Assembly: GCA_002425415.1 (NCBI GenBank)
Contig: DIMG01000010.1
Span: forward strand, 138,023-202,022
Direction of reading: 5' to 3'
Length of the DNA stretch: 64,000 nt
Source: Micavibrio sp. UBA5572
GTDB lineage: Bacteria > Pseudomonadota > Alphaproteobacteria > Micavibrionales > Micavibrionaceae
The position numbers were made by a program, and so were the translations under genes. Shown one piece after another: positions 17,953-27,346 of this stretch. Positions within the stretch are counted from its first letter, which is position 1. Every line of letters starts with the position of its first letter. The notes under the pieces are model-generated. The model was not told the DNA's origin. It worked only from the letters and a program-made list of their open reading frames with translations, and ran no database searches.

Positions 17953-19359
17953 ATGAATATGCTGCTCACGTTCAATACCTCTTTTTTTTCCAGAATTTCC
18001 GGTCGGGGCGCAAAGCGTTTCCCGATAGTGCTGTTGTATACCATTTTTCTTGTTGCTCTGATTCTGGCGATTGGAGGAAGCCATGCAGAAGCGGCTGCCA
18101 AAAAGAAAAACTCCTCTAACCCTTCTCCAAATTTAAAATATGCGTCGATTGTTATTGATGCTGACACCGGCATGGTTTTATCGCAAGACAACGCAGATCG
18201 CAGCCTTCACCCTGCATCCTTAACCAAGATCATGACCATGGTTTTGGTTTTTGACGCTCTTGAAAGCCAGAAAATTTCTCAAAATTCGCGCCTCGTTGCT
18301 TCCAGTTTTAGTACCAGCATGCCTCCAAGCAAATTGGGGCTAAAGCCCAGAGAAACAATCCGAGTTTACGATGCGTTGCGGGTTCTGGCAACAAAATCAG
18401 CCAATGACGTTGCCGTTATTGTGGCAGAAAATCTTGGTGGGTCAGAGGCCAGATTTTCTCAAATGATGAATTTAAAGGCACGAGATATTGGCATGACCGG
18501 AACGCGATTTGTCAATGCGTCAGGGCTTCACGATTACCGACAGGTTTCAACGGCAAGGGATATGGCCAAGCTTGCCAAGTATTTAATTGATACTTATCCG
18601 AAATATTATCCAATCTTCGGGATTAAACATTATAAATATGAGGGAAAGGTTCTTCATAACCACAATAGGCTGATGAATACTTATCAGGGTATGGATGGCA
18701 TCAAGACGGGATATGTTGCGGCTTCAGGGTTTAACCTTGTCGCCTCTGCCAAGCGTGGAAATACACGTTTGGTCGGTGTTGTTTTTGGAGGAAGAACTAC
18801 GGCCAGCCGCAATGCGCATATGGCCGATCTTCTGGATCGTGGATTCAAACGCATTGCAGAAATTCGTACTGCAGGATATGCGGGAACAAATAAATTAGCA
18901 CATGTTACGCCTCTATCCAGCCCTGATCCACAACCGCTTCCTCCAAAGAAACCTTTGCTCTATGCTGCGCGGCCATTGAAAACTCAAGAGATTCAAAACA
19001 AGAGTCCCCAGATTGCTTCATCGATGAAAACCCTGCAAGTTAGTCCACTGCCAAACGCCGAGTCCGTTCCTGCACCGATCGACAATCGCGTTGAAGATTC
19101 TTCTACAAGCTGGCAAATCCAGATCGGGGCTTTCGGAGATCGTGCCGCAACAAATAAAGCCCTTTATGATGCTATGATGAAACTTCCTAAACATCTAAAT
19201 AAGGGAAAAACCCTTGTTGTTCCGCTGCGGACAGAAGATGCCCAATGGGTCTTTCGTGCCAGATTGTCCGGTTATACGCGAAGCGAAGCCATCGAGGCTT
19301 GCAACCATATTAAAACGGCCGCAAAAGATTGCCTTCCCATTGCTCCTCAAACACATTAA
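17953..19359 (+). CDS. D-alanyl-D-alanine carboxypeptidase with SPOR domain
   Basis: Penicillin-binding protein 5/6-type (S11) enzyme trimming peptidoglycan stem peptides. 468 residues: membrane-targeting segment at about 24-41 with AEA cleavage region, then the catalytic motifs S89-L-T-K92, S149-A-N151 and K251-T-G253. After a Pro-rich linker the C-terminus is a SPOR domain (WQIQIGAFGDRAATNKAL ... WVFRARLSGYTRSEA), which targets denuded septal glycan. The missing classical C-terminal amphipathic anchor is replaced by SPOR, typical of this class. The pilin-like gene follows after 41 bases. Confidence 0.94.
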   Translation: MNMLLTFNTSFFSRISGRGAKRFPIVLLYTIFLVALILAIGGSHAEAAAKKKNSSNPSPNLKYASIVIDADTGMVLSQDNADRSLHPASLTKIMTMVLVFDALESQKISQNSRLVASSFSTSMPPSKLGLKPRETIRVYDALRVLATKSANDVAVIVAENLGGSEARFSQMMNLKARDIGMTGTRFVNASGLHDYRQVSTARDMAKLAKYLIDTYPKYYPIFGIKHYKYEGKVLHNHNRLMNTYQGMDGIKTGYVAASGFNLVASAKRGNTRLVGVVFGGRTTASRNAHMADLLDRGFKRIAEIRTAGYAGTNKLAHVTPLSSPDPQPLPPKKPLLYAARPLKTQEIQNKSPQIASSMKTLQVSPLPNAESVPAPIDNRVEDSSTSWQIQIGAFGDRAATNKALYDAMMKLPKHLNKGKTLVVPLRTEDAQWVFRARLSGYTRSEAIEACNHIKTAAKDCLPIAPQTH

Positions 19360-19400
19360 ACTGGAAACTAAGCTGGAAACTGGTTTTTGAAGGGTGCAGC

Positions 19401-20090
19401 ATGACACTGAATTTACGAGATGAATCCGGAAATATTATTGTTTATGTTCTGATTGGAATTGTTCTGGTCGGGCTTTTGACAGCTGCCATTCGTAATGTCG
19501 GTGGGGGCAAAGACAATATCGATACCGAAGATTTGATCCTAAAATCCGGACAAATCCAACGCTATGCCGCCGAACTGGCACGGGGAGTTTCTATTCTGCT
19601 TGAAAAACATGTTTCAGAAGCGGATATCCGTTTTGCCCATCCTGATGCTGCTGCGAATTATGGCCTGATTACCAATAATCCCGAAAATCAGGTTTTTGAT
19701 GTGGATGGGGGGCGTGCCAGCTATCTCCTTGCGCCTGATGGCGTTAATGATGGAAGTGCGTGGGAGTTTTTCGGCACATCGGCTATTCCTCAGGTCGGAT
19801 CGGATAAAGCCGATCTGATTGCCGTTTTGCCAAATGTTACTCTGGAATTTTGTAATACCATAAATTTACAATTGGGGTTTGATGCCGGTACGATGCCTGT
19901 GGATGATGGTGTTGGCTCTCCTTCTTGCATTATGGGGGGCGCAACAGACCGGTTCACCGGAAGCTTTGACGATTCATCGCCGAACCCATTAGACGATAGC
20001 AGTTTTTCAAAATTACCAGCTTATCAAGCCTGTGTGCAGTGTGCGTCTGATAGTTCATACAATTATTACTATGTGTTGATGGCACGATAA
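19401..20090 (+). CDS. Pilin-like single-pass protein, paralogue 2
   Basis: 229 residues. Short polar N-terminus (MTLNLRDESGN), one hydrophobic helix at about 12-31, a Gly-rich turn, a helical stalk and a soluble Cys-containing domain. Shared with the protein at 5382-6083 are the FDVDGG block, WEFFG, KADLIAVLPN, the E-F-C-x-x-I-N-L segment and the end YYVLMAR. The sequence before the helix (ESGN) resembles a pilin-like region but lacks a clear prepilin peptidase site. Start at 19401 has AGGG upstream; a longer in-frame start at 19329 would overlap the carboxypeptidase. Function unknown. Confidence 0.7.
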   Translation: MTLNLRDESGNIIVYVLIGIVLVGLLTAAIRNVGGGKDNIDTEDLILKSGQIQRYAAELARGVSILLEKHVSEADIRFAHPDAAANYGLITNNPENQVFDVDGGRASYLLAPDGVNDGSAWEFFGTSAIPQVGSDKADLIAVLPNVTLEFCNTINLQLGFDAGTMPVDDGVGSPSCIMGGATDRFTGSFDDSSPNPLDDSSFSKLPAYQACVQCASDSSYNYYYVLMAR

Positions 20091-20105
20091 GTTATATAAA
20101 AAATT

Positions 20106-21071
20106 ATGACTGAAAAGACGCTGAAAATTGTATTTATGGGGACACCGGATTTTTCTGTCCCTGCTCTTGAAAACCTGATTGCCAATCCGCGTCTGGATGT
20201 CATTGCCGTTTATACTCAGCCTCCCCGTCCCGCTGGACGGGGTCAGCAATTAAAACTTTCACCTGTTCATATCATAGCAGACCAGCATAACATTCCGGTC
20301 TATACACCCAAAAATCTGAAAAAAAGTTCATCCGATGTTCAAGATTTTATAAACCTTCATGCCGATGTTGCCATTGTGGCTGCTTATGGGCTTATTCTTC
20401 CCAAAGCTGTTCTGGATGCACCGCGTTTTGGTTGCCTGAATATCCATGCCTCCTTATTGCCGCGCTGGCGCGGGGCGGCTCCTATTCAACGGGCAATCGA
20501 AGCAGGAGATACCCAGTCAGGCATTACCATCATGCAAATGGATGTCGGACTGGATACGGGAGCGATGATTTTGAAAAAAACTATGCCCATTCATACCAAA
20601 ACAACGGGGCAATCTTTACATGACGCTTTGGCTGCGTTGGGATCTGCGATGATTGAGGATGTATTGGAAATGATTCTTGACCACAAGCCTTTGAACATCG
20701 AGATTCAAGATGACACTCTTTCAAATTATGCCCCGATGCTTAGTAAAGAAGACGGGTATATTGACTGGACAATTCCGGCAGAAGAGATTGACCGAAAAGT
20801 TCGAGCTTTTACGCCATGGCCCGGATGCTGGACACTTGATCAGGATGGTAAGCGTTATAAAATTTTGGAAGGGGACGTTTCGCCCATATCTTCTGGTTCT
20901 TCTGACACCTCTACCGCTTGTGGAAGATTGATTTCCAACGATGGTGACATTGTTTGTGGAAAAAGTTCTGTTTACCGGATTTCATCTATCCAGCCCGAAA
21001 GTTCAAAGCGCATGACTTTTGCTGATGCCGTCAATGGCGGGTGGTTCAAAATAGGGCAGCGTTTTTCATGA
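20106..21071 (+). CDS. fmt: Methionyl-tRNA formyltransferase
   Basis: Formylates initiator Met-tRNA with 10-formyl-THF. 321 residues; KIVFMGTPDFSVPALE start, the catalytic Asn-His-Asp set in LNIHASLLPRWRGAAPIQ and QMDVGLDTGAM, and a C-terminal tRNA-binding domain. Def, the usual neighbour, is absent. Its stop overlaps the truA start (ATGA), so the two form an operon. Confidence 0.97.
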   Translation: MTEKTLKIVFMGTPDFSVPALENLIANPRLDVIAVYTQPPRPAGRGQQLKLSPVHIIADQHNIPVYTPKNLKKSSSDVQDFINLHADVAIVAAYGLILPKAVLDAPRFGCLNIHASLLPRWRGAAPIQRAIEAGDTQSGITIMQMDVGLDTGAMILKKTMPIHTKTTGQSLHDALAALGSAMIEDVLEMILDHKPLNIEIQDDTLSNYAPMLSKEDGYIDWTIPAEEIDRKVRAFTPWPGCWTLDQDGKRYKILEGDVSPISSGSSDTSTACGRLISNDGDIVCGKSSVYRISSIQPESSKRMTFADAVNGGWFKIGQRFS

Positions 21072-21865
21072 GTCTTCAACGTTGGAAATTGACCATTGAA
21101 TATCAAGGGACTGATTATTCCGGATGGCAGTGCCAAATAGAAGGTATTCCGTCTGTACAGCAATCTATCGAAAAGGCCATTACAGATTTTTGCCAACAAA
21201 ATTGTAGATTACATGTTGCCGGACGCACCGATGCGGGTGTTCATGCCAGCGGGCAAGTAGCCCATTTTGATCTGGATTACGGCGAGCGGGAAATTACAGG
21301 TTTTCAGTTGTCCAAAGCTTTGAATGCCCATCTTCGCTTTCAAAAAATTTCCATTCTGAATGCACAGCCTGTTTCTCAGGATTTTCATGCCCGTTACCAT
21401 GCAAGTCATAAACTTTATACTTACCGTCTGTTGAACCGCTTTGCGCCACCAACATATGATCATTCTCTGGTCTGGCATGTGCGGAACGATCTTGATCTTG
21501 ATGCAATGAAAGCAGGGGCTCAACGTCTTTTAGGGCATCATGATTTTTCAACGTTCCGTGCCATAAAATGTCAGGCCAAATCACCCATGCGCACACTTGA
21601 TCGTTTGGATATTGATATCGTTCCCTTGTCTTGTGGTGGGCGGGAGATTCGCTTTTTAACCGAAGCGCGATCTTACCTTCATCATCAGGTGCGCAATATG
21701 GTTGGGACACTGGTTCTGGTTGGTCAGGGTAAATGGACACCGGATGATGTCTCGTGCGCCCTTAAAGCTTGTGACAGGACGCAAGGAGGCCCCACCGCTC
21801 CACCGGACGGATTATATCTTTCACAAGTTTTCTATGCCGATCAAATTACCAAAGAGATTCTTTGA
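21068..21865 (+). CDS. truA: tRNA pseudouridine synthase A
   Basis: Makes pseudouridine at positions 38-40 of tRNA anticodon arms. 265 residues from the ATG at 21068, which overlaps the fmt stop. The catalytic Asp is in GRTDAGVHASGQVAHFD; also RYHASHKLYTYRL and the LHHQVRNMVGTL motif. The last 20 bases overlap the 3' end of the convergent dnaQ. Confidence 0.97.
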   Translation: MSLQRWKLTIEYQGTDYSGWQCQIEGIPSVQQSIEKAITDFCQQNCRLHVAGRTDAGVHASGQVAHFDLDYGEREITGFQLSKALNAHLRFQKISILNAQPVSQDFHARYHASHKLYTYRLLNRFAPPTYDHSLVWHVRNDLDLDAMKAGAQRLLGHHDFSTFRAIKCQAKSPMRTLDRLDIDIVPLSCGGREIRFLTEARSYLHHQVRNMVGTLVLVGQGKWTPDDVSCALKACDRTQGGPTAPPDGLYLSQVFYADQITKEIL

Positions 21866-22544
21866 GTTTACCAACCATTTGATTATGCGCTTCGAGCTCT
21901 TCTGCACTGGGAAAAAACTCTCTGGGCTCGCGGTACGTTCGACTTGTCCCTTTTTTGATGTGTAAGGATGGATCGTGTTGATTTTGATTATTCCGGATCT
22001 CTGTTTCTGCCGCCAATCCCAATCCATGTTGACGACCTCCCAATAATTCCAGATAGACTTCAGCCAAAAGCTGGGCATCAAGCAAAGCTCCGTGAAGTTC
22101 GCGTGATGATAAATCAATGTTAAAACGGCGACATAAAGCATCCAGATTTGCAGGCGAGCCCGGGTATTTTTTACGAGCAATCAACAAAGTATCAACAGCT
22201 TCGGCCAGTTTAAGTGGTGGAAAGCCAAAGGGTTTTATTTCGGAATTAAGAAATTTGATGTCAAATTCAGCGTTGTGAATTACCAAGGTTGCGTCTTTTA
22301 TAAAATCCAGAAACTCACCAACGATCTCGGCAAAAACAGGTTTATCGGCCAGAAATTCATTCTTGATTCCATGTACCGCAATTGCGCCCGCATCAACTTC
22401 GCGTTCAGGATTAATGTATTGGTGATACGTTCTTCCTGTCGGCAAGTGATTGAACAGTTCAATACAGCCAATCTCGATAATCCGGTGACCATCGGCGGGA
22501 TCGATCCCTGTTGTTTCCGTATCCAGAACAATTTCTCGGGTCAT
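21846..22544 (-). CDS. dnaQ: DNA polymerase III epsilon subunit (proofreading exonuclease)
   Basis: 3'-5' exonuclease of the replicative polymerase. 232 residues: Exo I motif LDTETTG with Asp and Glu ligands, Exo II NAEFDIKFLN, and Exo III around HGALLDAQLLAEVYLEL, followed by a clamp/alpha-binding C-terminus. Its start overlaps the coaE stop by 4 bases; the coaE-dnaQ order is conserved in alphaproteobacteria near the origin, though there it is usually joined to aroE, which here is 27 kb away. Confidence 0.95.
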   Translation of the reverse strand: MTREIVLDTETTGIDPADGHRIIEIGCIELFNHLPTGRTYHQYINPEREVDAGAIAVHGIKNEFLADKPVFAEIVGEFLDFIKDATLVIHNAEFDIKFLNSEIKPFGFPPLKLAEAVDTLLIARKKYPGSPANLDALCRRFNIDLSSRELHGALLDAQLLAEVYLELLGGRQHGLGLAAETEIRNNQNQHDPSLHIKKGTSRTYREPREFFPSAEELEAHNQMVGKLKESLW

Positions 22545-23155
22545 GCTTTTCTAACTTTCCTGATTTTTATTATTTGTGAGACTGCGGTTTTTAGCTGACG
22601 GTAGGTATCAGCCCTCCCCAATCCTGTTTTAATTATTATGTCTGCTCTTTGCAGTTTTTCTATCTGCGGCATTTGTTGGGATAAAATGGCGTAGAATTTA
22701 TCTTCATTCATATCCGGTCGGCCAAGCACCCTTTGTCTTTGGATGAAATACGGAGCATCTACACAAAGAACCGCGTCACATTTTTTTTCTGCACCAGTTT
22801 CGAAGAGTAACGGGATGTCCAAAACGGCTATCTTAGATCCCCTTGACTTTGCAGCTTTTAGAAATTCTTTCTGTTTCCACCACACCAGCGGGTGCACTAT
22901 CGATTCCAGTTTTTGGCGTTGCCATGGGTCATTAAAGATGATTTGACCAAGTTTTTTACGATCAATAATATGTTTTTTTTTATCCCAACATTCCGGAAAT
23001 TCCAATGCAACCTGTTCAAAAGCGGCTCCATTCGGTGACAGGAATTCATGGGCAGACCTATCCGAATCAAAAACGGGAATGCCCATCTGTTGCAGCATTG
23101 CGGCGGCGACAGACTTCCCCATTCCAATTGATCCTGTCAGGCCAACAATTTTCAT
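22541..23155 (-). CDS. coaE: Dephospho-CoA kinase
   Basis: Last step of coenzyme A synthesis. 204 residues; P-loop GLTGSIGMGKSVAA at the start, DSDRSAHEFL lid-region motif, and VLDIPLLFETG. Normal length. Translationally coupled to dnaQ by an ATGA overlap. Confidence 0.96.
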   Translation of the reverse strand: MKIVGLTGSIGMGKSVAAAMLQQMGIPVFDSDRSAHEFLSPNGAAFEQVALEFPECWDKKKHIIDRKKLGQIIFNDPWQRQKLESIVHPLVWWKQKEFLKAAKSRGSKIAVLDIPLLFETGAEKKCDAVLCVDAPYFIQRQRVLGRPDMNEDKFYAILSQQMPQIEKLQRADIIIKTGLGRADTYRQLKTAVSQIIKIRKVRKA

Positions 23156-23167
23156 GCCTGTTTTTCC

Positions 23168-23854
23168 CTATTTTGCAAATTGCTGCATAATTTTAAGCTG
23201 TTCAGGAGATATTTCAACATTCAACTCACCCTCCTTTACCAAAATACGGACGGATTCAAAAGGTATGGAGACTGTTTCTCGTTCACCGTCCAGCATGACA
23301 ACCAAAAACTCTACCTCGGTTGCCTTATCCGAGCTCAGGCTATCGATTATTTTTCCAATGATTGTCCCGTCTTTTAGTACGGCAGAGCTACCCAATAATT
23401 TTTCCAAAGATATCTGGTTTTCCTGATTCAGGGGCAGATTCTCAAAAATTTCAGAGTTGCTCTCAATTTGCTTTTTGTCCAGATCACAAAACATAACCTG
23501 TCCTTCCATACGGATATTATGGGCGACACGATCAAATCCAAGTTCCTCTACAAAATTCAGGCGATCCGGTCTGACTTTCACCCACTCAAATTCCCCGTTT
23601 TCCCCGTTGAGTATAATGTCTTGAATTTTCCCTAATGACTGATGATTCTTGTCCAGAAAGCGCCAGCCCAATATTTTTTCTCCCCTGCGCCATTTCGGAT
23701 TCCGGTTCGCACCATTTGTTTGTGCGAATAACACCGCAGACGTAAAATTTTTCATATTCATTTTTGCATCCGAATCTACAGCACCATCTTCTGCGCTGGC
23801 AGACCTGCCAAACAGCAAAAGTAAACACAAGAATAATGGCAAATATGATTTCAT
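23168..23854 (-). CDS. Periplasmic PRC-barrel-like protein
   Basis: 228 residues with a Sec signal peptide (MKSYLPLFLCLLLLFGRSASA). Two segments look like PRC-barrel beta domains: ILGWRFLDKNHQSLGKIQDIILN with EWVKVRPDRL, and LLGSSAVLKDGTIIGKIIDSL with VEFLVVMLDG. PRC-barrels bind proteins or RNA; exported versions are poorly understood. It lies 12 bases upstream of coaE on the same strand and is divergent from chvI, so a link with envelope stress is possible but unproven. Confidence 0.7.
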   Translation of the reverse strand: MKSYLPLFLCLLLLFGRSASAEDGAVDSDAKMNMKNFTSAVLFAQTNGANRNPKWRRGEKILGWRFLDKNHQSLGKIQDIILNGENGEFEWVKVRPDRLNFVEELGFDRVAHNIRMEGQVMFCDLDKKQIESNSEIFENLPLNQENQISLEKLLGSSAVLKDGTIIGKIIDSLSSDKATEVEFLVVMLDGERETVSIPFESVRILVKEGELNVEISPEQLKIMQQFAK

Positions 23855-23930
23855 TCTCTCTGTTGTCCCATTTTTTCAATTTTTAATAAAGAGTGGTTTT
23901 CTCTTTCGCCATAACTGCTACACTATAAAA

Positions 23931-24638
23931 ATGAGTCAAAAAATTGTTCTTGTCGATGATGATCGTAATATAGTCACTTCAGTTCGGATTCTTCTGGAAT
24001 CGGAAGGCTTTGATGTCAGCGCCTTTCATGACGGAGAGGAAGGGCTTGAGGGGATTATCAAAACCAATCCTGATTTGTGCGTTCTGGACGTTAAAATGCC
24101 CCGTATGGATGGCTTGGAATTGGTCACAAAATTACGCGAAGTTTCACAAGTTCCTGTTATTTTTCTGACATCCAAGGATGACGAAATCGATCAGATTCTC
24201 GGATTTCGGCTAGGGGCGGATGATTATATTACCAAGCCATTTTCCCAGCGCTTGTTAATTGAGCGAATTCGCAGTGTTTTACGACGGTATGCGCCACGAA
24301 CTACCCAAAGCAATAAAACTGAAAATTCAAGTCAACTTATTGTGCGCGGGAGTCTCGAGCTGGATGATGATCGCCATTTGTGCAAATGGAAAAACACACC
24401 CATCACTCTGACTGTCACAGAATATCTTTTGGTTAAAATCCTTGCTATTTCTCCTGGGCATGTCCGGACGCGTGACCAACTTATTTCTGCCGCTTATGGT
24501 GAAAGCGTTTATGTTGATGACAGGACGATTGATACCCATATCAAACGGATTCGTCGTAAATTTCGTGAAATCGACAATGAATTTGATTGTATAGAAACTC
24601 TTTATGGCGTTGGCTATCGGTACAAGGAAAATGAGTGA
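23931..24638 (+). CDS. chvI: Response regulator ChvI
   Basis: OmpR-type transcription factor of the ChvG/ChvI envelope and acid-stress system. 235 residues: receiver with acidic DDD (9-11), Asp53 and Lys102, then a winged-helix DNA-binding domain ending in YGVGYRYKE. Start at 23931 (MSQKIVLVDDD). It overlaps chvG by 8 bases (ATGAGTGA), giving coupled translation. Confidence 0.93.
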   Translation: MSQKIVLVDDDRNIVTSVRILLESEGFDVSAFHDGEEGLEGIIKTNPDLCVLDVKMPRMDGLELVTKLREVSQVPVIFLTSKDDEIDQILGFRLGADDYITKPFSQRLLIERIRSVLRRYAPRTTQSNKTENSSQLIVRGSLELDDDRHLCKWKNTPITLTVTEYLLVKILAISPGHVRTRDQLISAAYGESVYVDDRTIDTHIKRIRRKFREIDNEFDCIETLYGVGYRYKENE

Positions 24639-26277
24639 AGATTTTTCCTCTCCTATCAATCAAATTGAGGAAGACCTAGTTATCGAGGACATTCGTCCTC
24701 GTCCGCTCAGTCGTCTAACATACCGGATTTTAAGCTTTAATCTTCTGGTAGTTATTATTATTGCTATGGGAATTTCTTACCTTGGGACAACGCGACAAAA
24801 CCTTATTGAAAGCAAGCTGGATAATTTTGAAACAGAATCATTTTTGTATTCCGATATTCTTGCCAGAATCATTGGCGATACTACCTCTATTCAGGATCCA
24901 TCTTTACCCGAAAAACTTTCTTTTCTAAATATCCGGAATGACCAGCAAATTGTGGTTTATTCTCCTGAAGGTTCTGTTCTTCTAAAGAACGGAGATATTC
25001 CTGTTCGTAAATTTTTCGAAATTGATAAAAAAAATGATTCTAATTTGTTTGATAACGCTTTATTTTTTCTTGAAGGCCTTGTTTCCGTTACATTCCATCT
25101 ACCACAACTTCCTCCACTCGAGGATACAACAACCCTTGAGTCCCAAGAGCGCAGTTTTAACTCCGATCATTTGAAGATTGCCGCATGGTCATCTGAAGAC
25201 GGAGGATTAATTTTAACGTCCTACTCTCCCCTTTATAAAAAAGGAAGCCTTGTTGGGGGTGTTCGCGTTATTCGCCGCGATGTCAATGTCGAGGAAAGCT
25301 TTTCCGAAACGCGGATGGAAATTTTCAAATTTCTGATTTTGGCCTTGGTTATGACTGTCGCTCACTCACTTTACCTTGCCAGTTTAATTGGTCACCCGTT
25401 AAGAAAACTGGCAACTGCTGCTGAAGCTTATCGTTTAAACAGAGGGAGGTTTGTCGATATTCCAGATATGAGTTCACGGCAAGATGAAATCGGTGAACTC
25501 TCCCACGCTATGCGTGAGATGGCCGATAGCTTGCAAAAACGATTATTGTCAATCGAACAATTTGCAGCCGATGTTGCTCATGAGCTCAAAAATCCTCTTA
25601 CCTCTTTACGTTCAGCACTGGAAACACTCCCTATCGTTAAACGCAATGAAGATCGGCAAAAGCTGATGGATGTTGCCCTTCATGATTTACAGCGGATGGA
25701 TCGCCTGATTTCCGATATTTCCCAAGCATCACGTCTTGATGCGGAATTATCCCGCAGTGAATTGTTTATCATTGATTTACGGGAAGTTCTTTTGCCACTT
25801 ATTGAGGCAAACCAAAAATTCTTTGAACGCAATAATTCATCAAACCCTGCGAAAGAACAGAAGGCCGAATTATGTCGAATTGTGTGCATTGGCCTTGATG
25901 AACCTGTTTTGATTTTTGGCCAATCAGGTCGTCTTGAACAAGTGTTCCAAAATTTGATTGGGAATGCATTGTCTTTTGCTCCAGATCATACACAAGTTAT
26001 TGTTACGGTTTTTAACGGGCAAGACAGGGTTAAAATTACAGTTGATGATTTCGGACCAGGCATTCCTGAAAACAGGCTTAGCAAAGTTTTTGACCGCTTT
26101 TATTCCGAGCGTCCGGTTGCCGAAATTTTTGGAATGCATTCAGGGCTTGGATTGTCTATCGCCAAACAAATTGTTGATGCCCATGGTGGGTCTATATCCG
26201 CTGAAAATCGTAAAAATGATAATGGCGAGATTTTGGGCGCAAGATTTACTGTCCGCCTAAAATCTGCACCTATTTAA
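24631..26277 (+). CDS. chvG: Sensor histidine kinase ChvG
   Basis: Membrane kinase partner of ChvI. 548 residues: cytoplasmic tail, first membrane helix at about 32-51, a periplasmic sensor domain to about 228, second helix at about 232-252, HAMP, then HisKA with phospho-acceptor His317 in FAADVAHELKNPL, and the ATPase boxes N (NLIGNALSFAP), G1 (DFGPGIP) and G2 (SGLGLSIAKQI). The periplasmic domain is long, as usual for ChvG. rapZ follows after 15 bases. Confidence 0.93.
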   Translation: MSEDFSSPINQIEEDLVIEDIRPRPLSRLTYRILSFNLLVVIIIAMGISYLGTTRQNLIESKLDNFETESFLYSDILARIIGDTTSIQDPSLPEKLSFLNIRNDQQIVVYSPEGSVLLKNGDIPVRKFFEIDKKNDSNLFDNALFFLEGLVSVTFHLPQLPPLEDTTTLESQERSFNSDHLKIAAWSSEDGGLILTSYSPLYKKGSLVGGVRVIRRDVNVEESFSETRMEIFKFLILALVMTVAHSLYLASLIGHPLRKLATAAEAYRLNRGRFVDIPDMSSRQDEIGELSHAMREMADSLQKRLLSIEQFAADVAHELKNPLTSLRSALETLPIVKRNEDRQKLMDVALHDLQRMDRLISDISQASRLDAELSRSELFIIDLREVLLPLIEANQKFFERNNSSNPAKEQKAELCRIVCIGLDEPVLIFGQSGRLEQVFQNLIGNALSFAPDHTQVIVTVFNGQDRVKITVDDFGPGIPENRLSKVFDRFYSERPVAEIFGMHSGLGLSIAKQIVDAHGGSISAENRKNDNGEILGARFTVRLKSAPI

Positions 26278-26292
26278 TAAGGAATTCGTAAC

Positions 26293-27165
26293 GTGGAAAG
26301 TACAATCAGAAAGACGCCGCTTGTTTTTGTAACAGGCCTATCGGGTGCGGGAATTTCTTCAACGATGAAAATTCTAGAAGATCTTGGTTATGCCGCATTC
26401 GATAATTTTCCCCTATCTCTTTTAGATGCTCTTTTAAATCAGGAAAGTCTTGATGGGCGTCCGATTGCAGTCGCTATTGATACACGTGCACGAGATTTTA
26501 ATCCGGTTTTGTTGATGGATAAAATCAATGAAATAAAAAATAAAAATGACTTTCTGGTCAAAACATTCTTTTTAATTGCTGACGAGCCGGTTCTTTTGAA
26601 ACGGTTTAACGAGACGCGGCGCAAACATCCGTTGGCCAAAGATCGATCGATTGCCGATGGGATTGCTGCTGAAAAATCCTTGTTGTTTACTCTGAAACAC
26701 GAGGCTGGATATGTGATTGATAGCTCGGACTATTCTATTCATGATCTTAGGCGTATTGTGGAAGGTTTTGCCGATGGTCTTGTTCACGGGAAGATGAATG
26801 TTACCGTTATGTCTTTTTCGTATCGCTATGGCTTGCCCCGCGAAGCGGATCTGGTTATTGATGTCCGATTTTTGCGCAATCCGAATTGGGAAGTCTCTTT
26901 AAAAGATCTAACAGGTCTCAATTCGGACGTACAAGATTTTGTGCGTGGAGATCAAGTTTATGATGACTTTTTGACAGGCACAAAAAATCTCCTTGATATT
27001 CTTTTGCCCCGCTATCAAAGCGAAGGGAAGTCCTATCTGACCATTGCATTCGGATGCACTGGCGGAAGGCATCGTTCCGTTACTCTGGCAGAAGAAATTG
27101 GTGGATATTTAGAAAACAAAAATCTCCCTGTGCTAATGCACCATCGGGAGATCAAATCAGTTTGA
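26293..27165 (+). CDS. rapZ: RapZ-type nucleotide-binding protein
   Basis: In enterobacteria RapZ binds GlmZ/GlmY small RNAs and controls glucosamine-6-phosphate synthase; in alphaproteobacteria its role is less clear. 290 residues from a GTG start with AAGGAATTC upstream. The C-terminal motif GCTGGRHRSV is intact. The P-loop reads GLSGAGISS, with Ile21 where other members have Lys or Arg, so nucleotide binding may be weakened. In this class chvG is commonly followed by hprK and PTS genes; none are present here. Confidence 0.9.
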   Translation: MESTIRKTPLVFVTGLSGAGISSTMKILEDLGYAAFDNFPLSLLDALLNQESLDGRPIAVAIDTRARDFNPVLLMDKINEIKNKNDFLVKTFFLIADEPVLLKRFNETRRKHPLAKDRSIADGIAAEKSLLFTLKHEAGYVIDSSDYSIHDLRRIVEGFADGLVHGKMNVTVMSFSYRYGLPREADLVIDVRFLRNPNWEVSLKDLTGLNSDVQDFVRGDQVYDDFLTGTKNLLDILLPRYQSEGKSYLTIAFGCTGGRHRSVTLAEEIGGYLENKNLPVLMHHREIKSV

Positions 27166-27169
27166 ATCT

Positions 27170-27346
27170 TTATCTTTGAGATGGATGTATTTTGACGTAT
27201 GGCGGAGATGATAAGTCCATCGATTTGTTCATCATATTAGGTTGACCTGCAATATGACCTTCTGCCGATAATCCGAACTCCCCTGAAAGCCCTTCAGCGG
27301 AGCTTGCTTTGCATGCTCTTTGTAGCATGACTCTCAATTCACTCAT
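27170..27346 (-). CDS. Possible 58-residue protein coupled to the upstream gene
   Basis: ATG at 27346 overlaps the end of the gene at 27339-27701 by eight bases (ATGAGTGA), and the stop TAA at 27170 is 4 bases from the convergent rapZ stop. The product starts MSELRVMLQRACKASSAEG and contains a Gly/Ser/Met-rich middle (GLSAEGHIAGQPNMMNKS); no recognised domain and no membrane helix. Tight coupling and the exact fit between neighbours are the main support. Confidence 0.45.
   Translation of the reverse strand: MSELRVMLQRACKASSAEGLSGEFGLSAEGHIAGQPNMMNKSMDLSSPPYVKIHPSQR

Noticed and set aside
21294..21740. 148-residue minus-strand frame
   Set aside because: Complement of truA; no motif and no ribosome site.
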